The notes: generated by a model not told the origin, from the letters alone. A stretch of 64,000 nucleotides of DNA from Desulfatibacillum sp. (GCA_020725555.1 DYEU01000016.1:147610-211609), one strand, 5' to 3'. Positions 1 through 9,700 are shown, numbered from the stretch's first letter. Numbers and translations: made by a program.

Positions 1-1
1 A

Positions 2-772
2 GCCGGCGGCGGGGTCGCCTGGATCGAGCGCGGCAGCCTCTGCGGCATGCTCTTCATGGGCCGGGTGGGGTTCTCCGGCGACCGGGTCGACGCCTACCTC
101 GTCCCGGTCGTCGATGCCCGGCCCCTCGAGGAGACCGTCCCCTGCCTCACCCGCGAGGCAAGCGTCGCCACCGGGAACTTCAACCTGGAGGGCGCCCTCC
201 AGGCGGCGGGAAAGCCGGGCGAGCTCCTCAAGGCGGCCGCCGGCCGCTTCAGCTTCGTCGCCGAGGACGGGGTCATCCGCAAGTCCCCGTTCTTTGCGCG
301 GCTCTTTTCGATCCTGAACCTGACCGAGCTCTACCGCGGCGCGCTTCCGGACTTCGAAAGCGGCGGCTTCGCCTACAAGCGCTCCACGGCCGACCTCGAG
401 CTGCGCGGGGGCAAGCTCACCGTCCACGAGTGGGTGATCGACGGCCCCACCCTGTGGATGGGCGGCCGGGGGGAGATCGATCTCCTGCGCCGGGATCTCG
501 ATTTCACGCTGATGGTCTCGCCGTTCAAGACCATCGACCGCATCATCAACCGCATCCCCGGCCTGCGCTGGATCCTGGGCGGCAGGCTGGTCGCGGTGCC
601 CATGAAGGCCACCGGCGAGCTCCGGGACCCGAAGATCGTGCCCCTGTCGCCGGAGGCCGTCGGAACGAGCCTCTTCGAGATGCTCAAGCGGACGATCCTT
701 CTGCCGGTCCGGATCCTGCAGCCGTTCATCCCGGGCATGGAGCCGGTCGAGAGCGGGACGATCACCCGCTAG
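2..772 (+). CDS. AsmA/YhdP-like protein, C-terminal part (truncated by window edge)
   Basis: The frame is already open at base 2, so the true start lies before the window; internal ATGs at 47 and 56 are unlikely to be the start. The visible 256 residues resemble the C-terminal region of AsmA/YhdP-type (DUF3971/AsmA_2) envelope proteins: a beta-rich stretch with a layer that removes a null-space (GNFNLEGALQAAG), a FARLFSILNLTELYRG segment, a GEIDLLRRDLDFTLMVSPFKTIDRIINRIPGLRWILGG core and the tail IPGMEP. In known relatives this domain helps move phospholipids between the membranes of Gram-negative cells; it is anchored in the inner membrane by an N-terminal helix that is not in view. The gene ends in TAG. 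Family assignment is good; the exact paralogue is not decidable from the fragment. Confidence 0.75.
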   Translation, partial: AGGGVAWIERGSLCGMLFMGRVGFSGDRVDAYLVPVVDARPLEETVPCLTREASVATGNFNLEGALQAAGKPGELLKAAAGRFSFVAEDGVIRKSPFFARLFSILNLTELYRGALPDFESGGFAYKRSTADLELRGGKLTVHEWVIDGPTLWMGGRGEIDLLRRDLDFTLMVSPFKTIDRIINRIPGLRWILGGRLVAVPMKATGELRDPKIVPLSPEAVGTSLFEMLKRTILLPVRILQPFIPGMEPVESGTITR

Positions 773-883
773 CCCGCCGCGGCGCCTTGACTTTCCCCGG
801 CCCGGGAATCACTATTCGCCACGGCCGGATGCCGGCCGGAACCCTGCGCGGCAAGGTTCTTCACCTGAAACGGGAGGGATTTC

Positions 884-1105
884 ATGGCCTACACCTGCAA
901 GACCTGCGGTGCCGTGGCGGATGCGCCCGGACATCTGTGCAACCCCTGCGACGACAAGACGAAATGCTCCTTCTGCGGGGCGCCCGCCGTGGACGCGCGC
1001 CACGTCTGCAAGGACAAGATCGCGGCGATGAAATACGTCTGCGGCGGCTGCGGGCGGGTGGCGATGGAGCCGGCCCACCTGTGCAAGCCGAACCCGATCC
1101 GCTGA
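884..1105 (+). CDS. Small protein with three Cys/His zinc-knuckle repeats
   Basis: A 73-residue protein made almost wholly of three copies of the pattern C-x2-C-G-x7-H-x-C: CKTCG...HLC (residues 4-18), CSFCG...HVC and CGGCG...HLC. Each copy could bind one zinc ion, and the first has an additional Cys two residues further on. A ribosome-binding site (GGGAGGG) lies just upstream of the ATG. No signal peptide or membrane segment is seen, so it is probably cytoplasmic. I do not recognise a named family beyond zinc-ribbon-like small proteins. The regularly spaced Cys/His content in a coding frame argues strongly that it is real. Possible roles are nucleic-acid or protein binding or metal storage; the sequence does not decide between them. 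It stands alone between the AsmA-like gene and the radical SAM gene on the same strand. Confidence 0.75.
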   Translation: MAYTCKTCGAVADAPGHLCNPCDDKTKCSFCGAPAVDARHVCKDKIAAMKYVCGGCGRVAMEPAHLCKPNPIR

Positions 1106-1151
1106 ACCGAGGCCGCCGGCCCGGCACGGCCGGCGGCTTCCCCCCGTCCCC

Positions 1152-2312
1152 ATGACCCGCGACACCCTGCACTTCGAGCAGGGGCCGATCCGGCCCCCGA
1201 ACGAGGCGGCAAGCCTCTTGCTCCGCTTCACGCGCAACTGCCCGTGGAACCGCTGCTTGTTCTGCCCCGTCTACAAGGGCCGCCGGTTCTCGCGGCGCTC
1301 GGCCGCGGAGATCCGCGAGGACATCCGCACCGCGCGCCGCATCGCCGACGAGGTCCTTGAGACCTCCTGGCGCATGGGCTACGGCGGGGCGGTGAACGAC
1401 GCCGTGGCCGGGGCCGTGCTGCAGCGCGCCTCCCGCCACGTGAGCGCCCGCAGCGTCGCCGCCTGGCTCTACTACGGCACCGGCTCCTGCTTCCTCCAGG
1501 ACGCCGACAACCTGATTCTCCCCCCCGAGGAGCTTGCCGAGCTCCTGTCCCTGCTGCGGGAGACCTTTCCCGAGATCCGGCGGGTGACCACCTACGCCCG
1601 CTCGCGCACGGTGGTGACGCGGCGGACCGAGGAGTTGCGCCGCATCCGCGAGGCGGGGCTCGACCGCGTGCACCTCGGCCTCGAGAGCGGCTCCGACGCC
1701 GTGCTGCGCTTCATGCAAAAAGGGGTCTCGGCCGCGCAGCACGTGGAGGCGGGGCGGCGGCTGATCGCGGCCGGGCTCGAGGTCTCCGAGTACGTGATGC
1801 CGGGCCTGGGCGGCCGCGCCCTGTGGCGCGAGCACGCCGTGGAGACGGCCCGCGTGCTCAACCGCATCAACCCGCACTTCATCCGGCTGCGCAGCCTGCG
1901 GGTGCCGCGCCGGGCGCCGCTCCACGCCAAGCTCGCCGCGGGCGAGTTCGAGCTGCCGAGCGACGACGAGGTCGTCGAGGAGATCCGCGTCTTTCTCGAG
2001 CACCTGGAAGGGATCACCAGCACGATCGTGAGCGACCACATCATGAACCTCCTCGAGGAGATCGAAGGCAAGCTCCCCGAGGACCGCGAGCGCATGCTGG
2101 CGGTGATCCGCGACTACCAGGCCCTGCCGGACGAGGAGCGGCTCGTCTTCCGTGTCGGACGCCGCGGCGGGGCCTTTCGCACGCTCCAGGACCTCGAGCG
2201 CGACCGTGCCGCCGCGGCCAAGATCCGCCGGCTGGTCGAGGAGGTGCGCACCCGCGAGGGGGCCGAGGGCGTCGAGCGGTTCGTGACCGAGCTCGTGGAC
2301 CAGTACCTCTGA
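1152..2312 (+). CDS. Radical SAM protein with CX4CX2C cluster motif
   Basis: 386 residues. The FeS motif is at residues 30-38: C30-PWNR-C35-LF-C38, that is CX4CX2C instead of the usual CX3CX2C; the surrounding RNCPWNRCLFCPVYKG is characteristic of one radical SAM subfamily. Further radical SAM landmarks follow: a glycine-rich step (LGLESGSD, about residue 176) and a MPGLGG segment near residue 217, consistent with a TIM-barrel SAM-binding fold of the YgiQ/Elp3-like type. It should cleave S-adenosylmethionine to a 5'-deoxyadenosyl radical; the substrate is unknown. It has no B12-binding or SPASM domain. The ATG at 1152 leaves the FeS motif at a normal distance from the N-terminus. The gene sits 50 bp upstream of the fabH-like gene on the same strand, and the two may be co-transcribed. 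Confidence 0.85.
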   Translation: MTRDTLHFEQGPIRPPNEAASLLLRFTRNCPWNRCLFCPVYKGRRFSRRSAAEIREDIRTARRIADEVLETSWRMGYGGAVNDAVAGAVLQRASRHVSARSVAAWLYYGTGSCFLQDADNLILPPEELAELLSLLRETFPEIRRVTTYARSRTVVTRRTEELRRIREAGLDRVHLGLESGSDAVLRFMQKGVSAAQHVEAGRRLIAAGLEVSEYVMPGLGGRALWREHAVETARVLNRINPHFIRLRSLRVPRRAPLHAKLAAGEFELPSDDEVVEEIRVFLEHLEGITSTIVSDHIMNLLEEIEGKLPEDRERMLAVIRDYQALPDEERLVFRVGRRGGAFRTLQDLERDRAAAAKIRRLVEEVRTREGAEGVERFVTELVDQYL

Positions 2313-2362
2313 ACGCGCTGTCTGGCGGAAGCGGAAGCGGAAGCGGAAAAGGAGCGAGGGCC

Positions 2363-3358
2363 ATGGAACGCGTGCGCATCGTCGGGACCGGCTCCTACGT
2401 CCCCCCCAAGCGCTTGACCAACCACGACCTCCAGCACATGGGCCTGGACACGAGCGACGAGTGGATCCGCACGCGCACCGGGGTCTGCGAGCGCCGGATC
2501 GCCGACCCGGAGGTCGCGACCTCGGATCTCGCCGCGGAGGCGGCCCGCCGGGCGCTTGCGGCCGCGGGATGGAGCCCGCGCGAGCTCGACCTGATCGTGG
2601 TCGCGACCATCACCCCGGACACCTGCTGCCCCTCGGCCGCCAACTGGCTCCAGGCCAAGCTCGACGCCCCCCAGGCGGTGAGCTTCGACGTGACCGCGGC
2701 CTGCTCGGGCTTCGTCTTCGCCCTGAACGTCGCCGAGCAGTACCTCAAGACCGGGGCCTGCCGGCGCGTGCTCGTGGCCGCCGCCGAGGTGATGAGCCGC
2801 ACCCTCGACTACACCGACCGCGCGACCTGCATCCTCTGGGGCGACGGGGCCGGCGCCGCCGCCCTCACCTGGGGCGAGAAGGGGGCCGAGCTCGTCTCCA
2901 CCCACCTCCACACCGACGGCGCCCGCGGCCAGGACCTCCTGCTCCCCGGGGGCGGCTCGCGCACGACGCCGATCAGCCACGAGAGCGTCGACCGCAAGCT
3001 CCACACCCTCAAGATGATCGAGGCCAACCTGAGCTTCCGCATCGCCGTGCGCGGCTTCATCGACGCGATCAAGGAGTGCGTCGCGGCGAACCGCATCCGC
3101 CTCGAGGACATCGCCTGGTTCATCCCCCACCAGGCGAACCTGCGCATGTTCCGCAGCATCGCCGACGCCCTGAAGATCCCCTTCGAGCGCTTCTACGTGA
3201 CCCTCCACAAGTACGGAAACATCTCCTCGGCCTCCTGCGCCATCTCCCTCGACGAGGCCGTGCGCGACGGAAGCGTGCGGCCCGGGGACCTCGTCTGCCT
3301 GCCGGTCTTCGGCGGGGGCCTGACCTGGGGAAGCGCGCTGATCCGCTGGGGGGGCTGA
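2363..3358 (+). CDS. fabH: Beta-ketoacyl-ACP synthase III (FabH-like)
   Basis: 331 residues, the normal length for FabH. It condenses an acyl-CoA primer with malonyl-ACP to start fatty-acid synthesis. The Cys-His-Asn triad is in place: C114 in TAACSGF, H256 in IPHQAN and N286 in YGNISSAS. The WGDGAGA and terminal FGGGLTWGSALI motifs are also typical. The start at 2363 is supported by AAGGAG eight bases upstream, directly after four copies of GCGGAA. There are no other fab genes around it, so it may serve a side pathway (special primer, or a 3-oxoacyl intermediate of a secondary product) rather than bulk synthesis; it follows a radical SAM gene. It converges with murJ; the two stop codons lie in a short 9-bp inverted repeat at 3352-3370. 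Confidence 0.9.
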   Translation: MERVRIVGTGSYVPPKRLTNHDLQHMGLDTSDEWIRTRTGVCERRIADPEVATSDLAAEAARRALAAAGWSPRELDLIVVATITPDTCCPSAANWLQAKLDAPQAVSFDVTAACSGFVFALNVAEQYLKTGACRRVLVAAAEVMSRTLDYTDRATCILWGDGAGAAALTWGEKGAELVSTHLHTDGARGQDLLLPGGGSRTTPISHESVDRKLHTLKMIEANLSFRIAVRGFIDAIKECVAANRIRLEDIAWFIPHQANLRMFRSIADALKIPFERFYVTLHKYGNISSASCAISLDEAVRDGSVRPGDLVCLPVFGGGLTWGSALIRWGG

Positions 3359-3363
3359 GGCCC

Positions 3364-4950
3364 TCAGCCCGCCCGCCGGCCGCGGCTGCGGGCGAGGAGT
3401 TGCCGGAGGAGGGAGGCGGCCTCGCCGGCCTCGGGAAAGTTCGGCAACCGCGAGGCCGCCGCCAGCAACAGCGCAAAGCCGGCCGAGACGGCGGCAAGGA
3501 GGGCCAGGCTCGATCCGGCGCCGGGCCCAAGTCGGGCCGCGAGAACGGCGCGCACGGGGGAGAGCAGGGCGAGGACCGCGAGGGCGAAGAGCCCGAGCCG
3601 CAGGTAGGCGGCCGCCACCTCACGCCGCCCCCGGGGCGAGGGGGCCCGGCGGCTCCAGATCCAGTAGAGCCCCGCGGCCTGGAGGATCCCGGAGAGGGAG
3701 ACCGCCCAAGCCACGCCTTCGAGCCCCATCCAGGCGAGGCCGAGCGGGTAAAGCGGCAGCGAGGCCAAGACCGCCGCCGTGCCGTAGAGCGCGGGGAGCC
3801 AGGTGTTGCGGGTGGCGTAGAAGCCCCGCACGACGAGGGCGTAGGCGGCGTAGGCCGCGGCGCCGGGGAGAAACCCCCGCAGCGCGGCGGCCGTGGGGCC
3901 GACCGCCTCCTCGCCGAACCGCCCCCGCTGGAAGAGCAGCCGCACCGCCTCGGGGCTCACGACCGCAAGAAGCGCCGCGGCCGGGAGGATCCAGGCGAGC
4001 GCCCGGAGCGTGCGGTCGAGCAGCCCGTGGAGTTCCTCCCGCCGGCCGGCCGCCGCAAGCCCGGCGAGAAAGGGAAAGGAGGCCGTCCCCGGCGCCTGGC
4101 CGAAGACCCCGACGAGGATGAGCATCATGCGCAGCCCGAAATTCAGCGCGGCGACCCCGCCGTCGGGGAGGTAGGAGCCGAAGAGCCGGAAGAAGAGCTC
4201 GGAGGAAAAGCCCATCGTCAGCCCCACCATGAGGGGGAGCGTCAGCCGGAGGTAGGCCGCGACATCGGGGTGGGCGAGCCGGAAGCGCAGGGCGAAGGAA
4301 AGCCCCGCCCGCCGCGCGCCGGCGACCTGAAGGAGGAAATTCCCGGCGAAGGCGCCCGCGAGCACCCCCCAGGCGAACCCCTCGATCCCCGCCGCGGGCG
4401 CAAGGAGCACGCCCCCCGCGATGATCCCCAGGTTGTAGACGAGCGGCGCGAGGGCCGGGAAAAGGAAGCGGCCGCAGGCGAACTGCACCGCCATGAGCAG
4501 CGAGCCCGCGAAGAAGAAGAACTGGGCGGGGACGATGATGCGCGTCATGCGCGTCGCCGCGGCGAGCACCGCGGGGTCGGAGACGCCCGGGGCGAGAAGC
4601 CGGACCAGGGCCGGGGCGGCGGCCCAGCCGGCCAGGACGAAGAGGAGGGCCGCCGCCCCGAAGACCGTCCCGATCACCGAGAAGCTCTCCCAGGCCGCCG
4701 CGGCGGAGTCGTGCTCGCGCCGCGCGGCGAAGAGCGGGATGAAGGTGACCGAGAGAAAGCCCGTCGCGGCGAGGTGGTTGAGGATCTCCGGCAGGAGGAA
4801 GGCGAGCTGGTAGGCGTCGACCTCGGCGCTCGCCCCGCCGACCCAGGCGATCGTCATCTCGCGCAGCAGGCCGACAAGGCGGCTGGCGAGCACCGAGGCC
4901 ATCATCAGGGCGGAGGCGAGCCCGATTTTCGTGTGGAGCGAGGAGGCCAT
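3364..4950 (-). CDS. murJ: Lipid II flippase MurJ
   Basis: 528 residues with about 14 hydrophobic segments, the size and layout of MurJ (MVF family of the MOP superfamily). It flips the peptidoglycan precursor lipid II across the inner membrane. The N-terminus is typical: short amphipathic start, then SVLASRLVGLLREMTIAWVGG and AYQLAFLLPEILNHL, followed by FIPLFA. The conserved family cavity features (Arg and Asp in TM1-2, LFQRGRF near the middle) are present. The start at 4950 is chosen because the family begins almost directly with this amphipathic helix; the frame is open for another 100 codons upstream but that part is low-complexity. No other mur genes are nearby, which is common for murJ. 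Confidence 0.92.
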   Translation of the reverse strand: MASSLHTKIGLASALMMASVLASRLVGLLREMTIAWVGGASAEVDAYQLAFLLPEILNHLAATGFLSVTFIPLFAARREHDSAAAAWESFSVIGTVFGAAALLFVLAGWAAAPALVRLLAPGVSDPAVLAAATRMTRIIVPAQFFFFAGSLLMAVQFACGRFLFPALAPLVYNLGIIAGGVLLAPAAGIEGFAWGVLAGAFAGNFLLQVAGARRAGLSFALRFRLAHPDVAAYLRLTLPLMVGLTMGFSSELFFRLFGSYLPDGGVAALNFGLRMMLILVGVFGQAPGTASFPFLAGLAAAGRREELHGLLDRTLRALAWILPAAALLAVVSPEAVRLLFQRGRFGEEAVGPTAAALRGFLPGAAAYAAYALVVRGFYATRNTWLPALYGTAAVLASLPLYPLGLAWMGLEGVAWAVSLSGILQAAGLYWIWSRRAPSPRGRREVAAAYLRLGLFALAVLALLSPVRAVLAARLGPGAGSSLALLAAVSAGFALLLAAASRLPNFPEAGEAASLLRQLLARSRGRRAG

Positions 4951-5082
4951 GGCACCTGTCGTCCGCCCGCCGCGCGCCGGCCGGGTCCCGGCGCGCACCG
5001 GCGGCGATGGCCGAGGGTAGCCGATCCGCCGGGCGATCACAAGCGGGGCCCCCTGTCGACACGCGGCGGGAGGCGGGCTTTC

Positions 5083-5111
5083 TTGACTTCGTGCGTCCGC
5101 TTTTTTATGGT
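5083..5111 (+). promoter_or_regulatory. Putative sigma-70 promoter for the CDP-alcohol phosphotransferase gene
   Basis: TTGACT at 5083-5088, a 17-base spacer, then TATGGT at 5106-5111. Transcription would start near 5118, which is the reason for preferring the ATG at 5180 to an upstream TTG at 5117. Confidence 0.5.
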
Positions 5112-5179
5112 GGGATTTGAGGTCGGGCCCTTTCCTCCCGCCCCGCCGGCCGACCCGCCCCGCGGGGCCTAGACCCGGG

Positions 5180-6667
5180 ATGACCCGCAGCGTGCGATTT
5201 TCCGAGCGCATCACCGCACTTCTCGTCTTCGGCCGCCTGCCGCTCGTCTTCGGCGGCATGCTCTGCGCCGTGGCCGTGATGTGGACGGCGAGCCCCGTCC
5301 TCTACTTGTTCGGGGTCGTGCTGCTCCTTGTCGCCATGACCTTCGACCTGGTCGACGGCTGGTTTGCGGCGCGCTACTACCCGCACCCCCACATGGCGCA
5401 GCTCGCCGACCGCATCCTCGACAAGCTGATCTACGCGATCATCTTCCCGCTGGTCGCCGTGGGCTGCATGTGGCGGCTGCACATGGCCGACGACCCCACG
5501 CGGACCGAGCTCCTGCACGCGGTGCTGGTCCTCTTCCTGGCGATCACCGTGCTCGTGCGCGACAACTTCGCGCATTTCATGCGCGGGGTCGCCCTGCGCT
5601 ACGACCAGGAGCCCGAGTACCGCGACTTCACGCGCCTGCGGACCGTCGTCGCCGCCCCCGTGGGGGCGCTGCTTTACGCCTACGCCTTCTACATCCCCGA
5701 AGCCCCCCCCTCGACCCTCTACCGCTGGATCGCCCAGCTCGGCGAGGCGCCGCTGCGGACGCTGTTCTTCATCGAGATCCTCTTTCTCGTGATCAACTTC
5801 GGCTCCATCGCGGCGACGATCCGCCGCTACGGCCGCTTCGCCCTCGACGACCTCTGCCTGGGCGACGAGCGCCTGCGGCGCAAGATCCTCTCGCTTTTCC
5901 CGAACGCGCTCACCCTGATGAACGCGAGCATGGGGCTGCTGGCGCTGCTCTTCGCCCACCACGACCGCTTCCGGGAGGCCTCCCTCTTCCTGATCGGGGC
6001 CGCCCTCTTCGACAAGCTCGACGGCGCGCTGGCCCGGCGCCTGGGCCTGACCGAGCCCCTGCCCGGCGAGGAAGCGCGGCCGCGCAAGGTGACCGGGGGC
6101 GCGCTCCTCGACGACGTCGCCGACGCGGTGAGCTTCTGCATCGTCCCGGCCTGGATGCTCACGCTGCTCCTCGCCCGGATCCCGGAGGCCTCCCTCGCGG
6201 CGGTTCCGGCGGCCGCGGTCGCCGTCCTCTACGCGGCGGCGGGCGTCCTGCGCCTCATCTACTTCACCCTCGACCGCAACCCCATCCCCGGCTTTTTCAA
6301 GGGGATGCCGACCCCGGCGGGGGCCCTGCTCGTCATGGGGCCGATGGTGCTCGCCGGCCAGGCGGCGGCCGACGGGTCGGCGGCGGCCGTGTTCTGGGCC
6401 TACGCCAGCGTGGGCACCTTCATCGCCGCGGCCCTGCTGATGAACCTCTACCCGGTGCGCTACATCCACGCCGGCCGCTTCATGAGCCGCCACCCCGGCT
6501 TCGGCCGCGCGCTCTTGGCGCTCCTCGTCTCGGTCTTCACCCCCGCCTACGGCTATGTGCTCTTTCTTTTCATGCTCGCCTACGCGGCCTCGCCCTGTTT
6601 CACGGGCCGCAAACGGCCGCAGGAGGAGGGCAGCGGCACCCCCCCCCGCCCCGTGCAGGCCCGCTGA
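5180..6667 (+). CDS. Tandem two-domain CDP-alcohol phosphatidyltransferase
   Basis: 495 residues with about 12 hydrophobic segments and two copies of the CDP-alcohol phosphatidyltransferase fold. The C-terminal copy (from about residue 235) keeps the catalytic pattern: DKLDGALARR, then GGALLDDVAD, although the spacing between AR and G is lengthened by about ten residues. The N-terminal copy has DLVDGWFAARYY followed by MAQLADRILD: one residue too many between DG and AR, and Ala for the conserved Gly. Enzymes of this family join an alcohol such as serine, glycerol phosphate or inositol phosphate to CDP-diacylglycerol in the inner membrane; the second half looks closest to phosphatidylserine synthase. 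The first copy may be structural or have a different substrate. The ATG at 5180 fits a promoter at 5083-5111. Substrate unknown. Confidence 0.78.
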   Translation: MTRSVRFSERITALLVFGRLPLVFGGMLCAVAVMWTASPVLYLFGVVLLLVAMTFDLVDGWFAARYYPHPHMAQLADRILDKLIYAIIFPLVAVGCMWRLHMADDPTRTELLHAVLVLFLAITVLVRDNFAHFMRGVALRYDQEPEYRDFTRLRTVVAAPVGALLYAYAFYIPEAPPSTLYRWIAQLGEAPLRTLFFIEILFLVINFGSIAATIRRYGRFALDDLCLGDERLRRKILSLFPNALTLMNASMGLLALLFAHHDRFREASLFLIGAALFDKLDGALARRLGLTEPLPGEEARPRKVTGGALLDDVADAVSFCIVPAWMLTLLLARIPEASLAAVPAAAVAVLYAAAGVLRLIYFTLDRNPIPGFFKGMPTPAGALLVMGPMVLAGQAAADGSAAAVFWAYASVGTFIAAALLMNLYPVRYIHAGRFMSRHPGFGRALLALLVSVFTPAYGYVLFLFMLAYAASPCFTGRKRPQEEGSGTPPRPVQAR

Positions 6668-6739
6668 AGGGGGGCCTTCCCCGCCCGCGCGGCCCAGGAT
6701 TCCGAACGCCCTGAAATCGCGGTTCATCCTTTCTCCCCC

Positions 6740-6768
6740 TTGCCAGCCTGCGGCTTATGCACTATGAG
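6740..6768 (+). promoter_or_regulatory. Putative sigma-70 promoter of the activase-dehydratase fusion gene
   Basis: TTGCCA at 6740-6745, 17-base spacer, TATGAG at 6763-6768, about 20 bases upstream of the ATG at 6789. Five and four of six matches to the consensus. Confidence 0.45.
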
Positions 6769-6788
6769 AGGGTCTCGCGGCGAACCCG

Positions 6789-9700
6789 ATGGTTGATCCG
6801 GTACCCGGCCACATGAAGCGAGACTCTTCAGCGATCGGCATCTGCCTGGGCGCCTCCACCGTGTCGGCGGTCAGGCTGGAGGCGCCCCCCGGAACTTCGG
6901 GGGCGAAGCCCCGCATCGACCGCGTCGTCCTTCTCCCCCATGAGGGCAACCCGCGCGCGGCCCTGGTGAAGGCCCTCGCGGGGGTCGACCCCGCCGCCGC
7001 GGCGCGCATCGCGGCTACCGGGCGCAAGTTCCGCACCTTCGTCAACTTGACCTCCATCCCCGAGCCCGAAGCCGTGGAGGCGGCCTACCCCTACGTCAAG
7101 CCGGCGGGGGTCGACTGCCCGGCCGTGGTCTCGGCGGGGGGCGAGACCTTCATGGTCTACGTCCTTGACCGCCGCGGCCGTATCGGCAACGTCATCACCG
7201 GCAACAAGTGCGCCTCGGGAACGGGCGAGTTCTTTCTGCAGCAGCTGCGGCGCATGAACGTCACCCTCGAGGAGGCCGCGCGCTTCGCCGCCGTGGAGCG
7301 CCCCTACCCCGTCTCCGGACGCTGCTCGGTCTTCTGCAAGTCCGACTGCACGCACGCGACCAACAAGGGCATCCCCAAGGCCGAGGTGACGGCGGGGCTG
7401 TGCCGCATGATGGCGAACAAGATCCTCGAGCTCCTCAAAAAGGTCGAGCGCCGGGCCATCCTGCTCACCGGCGGCACGGCGCAGAACCGCATGATGGTCG
7501 AATACCTGCGCCGCGAAATCCCCGACCTCGTGGTCCCGGAGGAGGCCCCGTACTTCGAGGCCCTCGGCGCCGCCCTCTGGGCGCTCGAGCATGAAACCCG
7601 GCCCTTCCCGGGGATGGAGCGGCTGTTCGTGGAAGGGGCGGCCTCCTTCGACCGGCTGCCGCCCCTCGCCGATTTCCGTCCGCAGGTCGAGTTCAAGACC
7701 ATCGCCCGGGCCGCGATCCGCGCCGGGGACGTCTGCCTGCTCGGCCTGGACGTGGGCTCGACCACGACCAAGGCCGTGCTCCTGCGCCGCGCGGACCGCG
7801 CGCTCCTCGCCTCGGACTACCGCCGGACCAACGGCGACCCCGTCGGCGCCTCCCGGCTCTGCTACCGGGCGATCCTCGAACAGGTGCGCCGCGAGGTCGA
7901 CCCGCGGGAGATCGCCGTCGTGGGGCTCGGGGTCACCGGCTCGGGCCGGCAGATCGCGGGGCTGCACGCCCTGACCGACGGGGTGATCAACGAGATCATC
8001 GCCCACGCGACCGCCGCGGTCTATTTCGACCCGCAGGTGGACACGATCTTCGAGATCGGCGGGCAGGACGCGAAATACACCTACATCACCAACGGCGTCC
8101 CCTCCGATTACGCGATGAACGAGGCCTGCTCGGCCGGGACCGGCTCCTTCCTCGAGGAGTCGGCCAAGGAGACCCTCGGGGTGCCGATGGAGGAGATCGC
8201 CGGCATCGCCCTCCAGGGCACGCGGCCGCCCAACTTCAACGACCAGTGCGCGGCCTTCATCGCCTCCGACATCAAAAACGCGATCCACGAGGGGCTGCCC
8301 CGCGAGGACATCGTCGCCGGGCTCGTCTACTCGATCTGCATGAACTACGCGAACCGCGTGAAGGGCAACCGGCCGGTCGGCGAAAAGGTCTTCATGCAGG
8401 GAGGGGTCTGCTACAACCAGGCGGTGCCGCTCGCCATGGCCGCGCTCGTCGGCAAGCCGATCGTCGTTCCGCCCGAGCCGGGCCTGATGGGCGCCTTCGG
8501 CGTGGCCCTCGAGGTCGACCGGCGCATGAAAGACGGCCTCCTCGCCGAGGGCCGCTTCGACCTCGAGGCCCTCGCCGGCCGCGCCGTGGCCTACCACGGC
8601 GGGTTCACCTGCCGCGGCGGCCGCGAGCGCTGCGACCGGCGCTGCCCGATCCGCCTGATCGAGGTTGAGGGGAAAAAGTTCCCCTTCGGCGGGGCCTGCA
8701 ACCGCTACGAGAACCTGCGCCGCCGCGTGAGCGTGGACGTCGCGGCGCTCGACCTCGTGAGCCTGCGCGAGCGGCTGCTCTTCGCCACCCACGGCGTCCC
8801 TGCCCTCGCCGCCGGGAAGTCGCGCGGGAGGCCCCGGGTGGCGATCAATCGCAGCTTTCTCGTCCACACCTTCTATCCCCTCTACTCGCGCTTCTTCGAG
8901 GCGCTCGGCCTGGACGTCGTCCTCCCCGAGTCGCCCACGCCGGAAGGCATGGACCGCCGCGGGGCCCCCTTCTGCTACCCCGCCGAGCTCGCCCACGGCT
9001 TCTTCCATGACCTGCTCGAGGCCGGGGACTCGGCCGAGTTCGTCTTCCTGCCGCATTTCAAGGCCGTGCCCAACGCGGACACGGCGGCAAGCCTCCAGTC
9101 CCAGGTCTGCCCGCTCGTCCAGGGCGAGACCTACTACCTCCAGGCCGCCTTCCGCGGGGAGCTCGCGGAGTTGAAGCGCCGCGGGGTGCGCCTGCTTCGG
9201 CCGCTCCTCGATCTCTCGCGCGGCGTCGAACACGCCGCGGCGAGCCTCCTCGAAACCGCCCGCGCCATGGGCTTCGACACCCGGCGGGCGAACCAGGCCT
9301 TCGCCGCCGCGCTCGAGGCCCAACGGGGTTTTTTCCGCGCCATGCGCGAGGCGGGCGACCGGCTGCTCCGGGAGCTCGCCGCCGACCCCGCGCGCTTCGC
9401 CGTCGTCCTCTTCGGCCGCCCCTACAACGCCTACGCCCCCGAGGCGAACAAGGGCATCCCCCACAAGTTCGCCTCGCGCGGGATTGCCGTGTTGCCGCTC
9501 GACGCGTTGGATTTGGGTTCCGAGCGGGCCAAGCGGCACATGTACTGGGGGATGGGCAAGCTCATCCTCAAGGCCGCACGGCTGACCGAGCGGCACCCGC
9601 AGCTCTTCGGCGCCTACATCACGAACTTTTCCTGCGGGCCGGACTCCTTCGTCATCACCTATTTCCGGGACATCCTGGGCCGCAAGCCCTCGCTCACCCT

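Noticed and set aside
793..818. Promoter TTGACT ... TATTCG before the small Cys/His protein
   Set aside because: The spacer would be 20 bases; too long to be trusted.
3352..3370. Inverted repeat between fabH and murJ as a bidirectional terminator
   Set aside because: A 9-bp repeat with one base between its arms includes both stop codons; there is no room for a loop and no U-run.
2461..5172. Long plus-strand frame through fabH and opposite murJ
   Set aside because: Arg/Pro/Gly-rich nonsense composition; both fabH and murJ are convincing in other frames.
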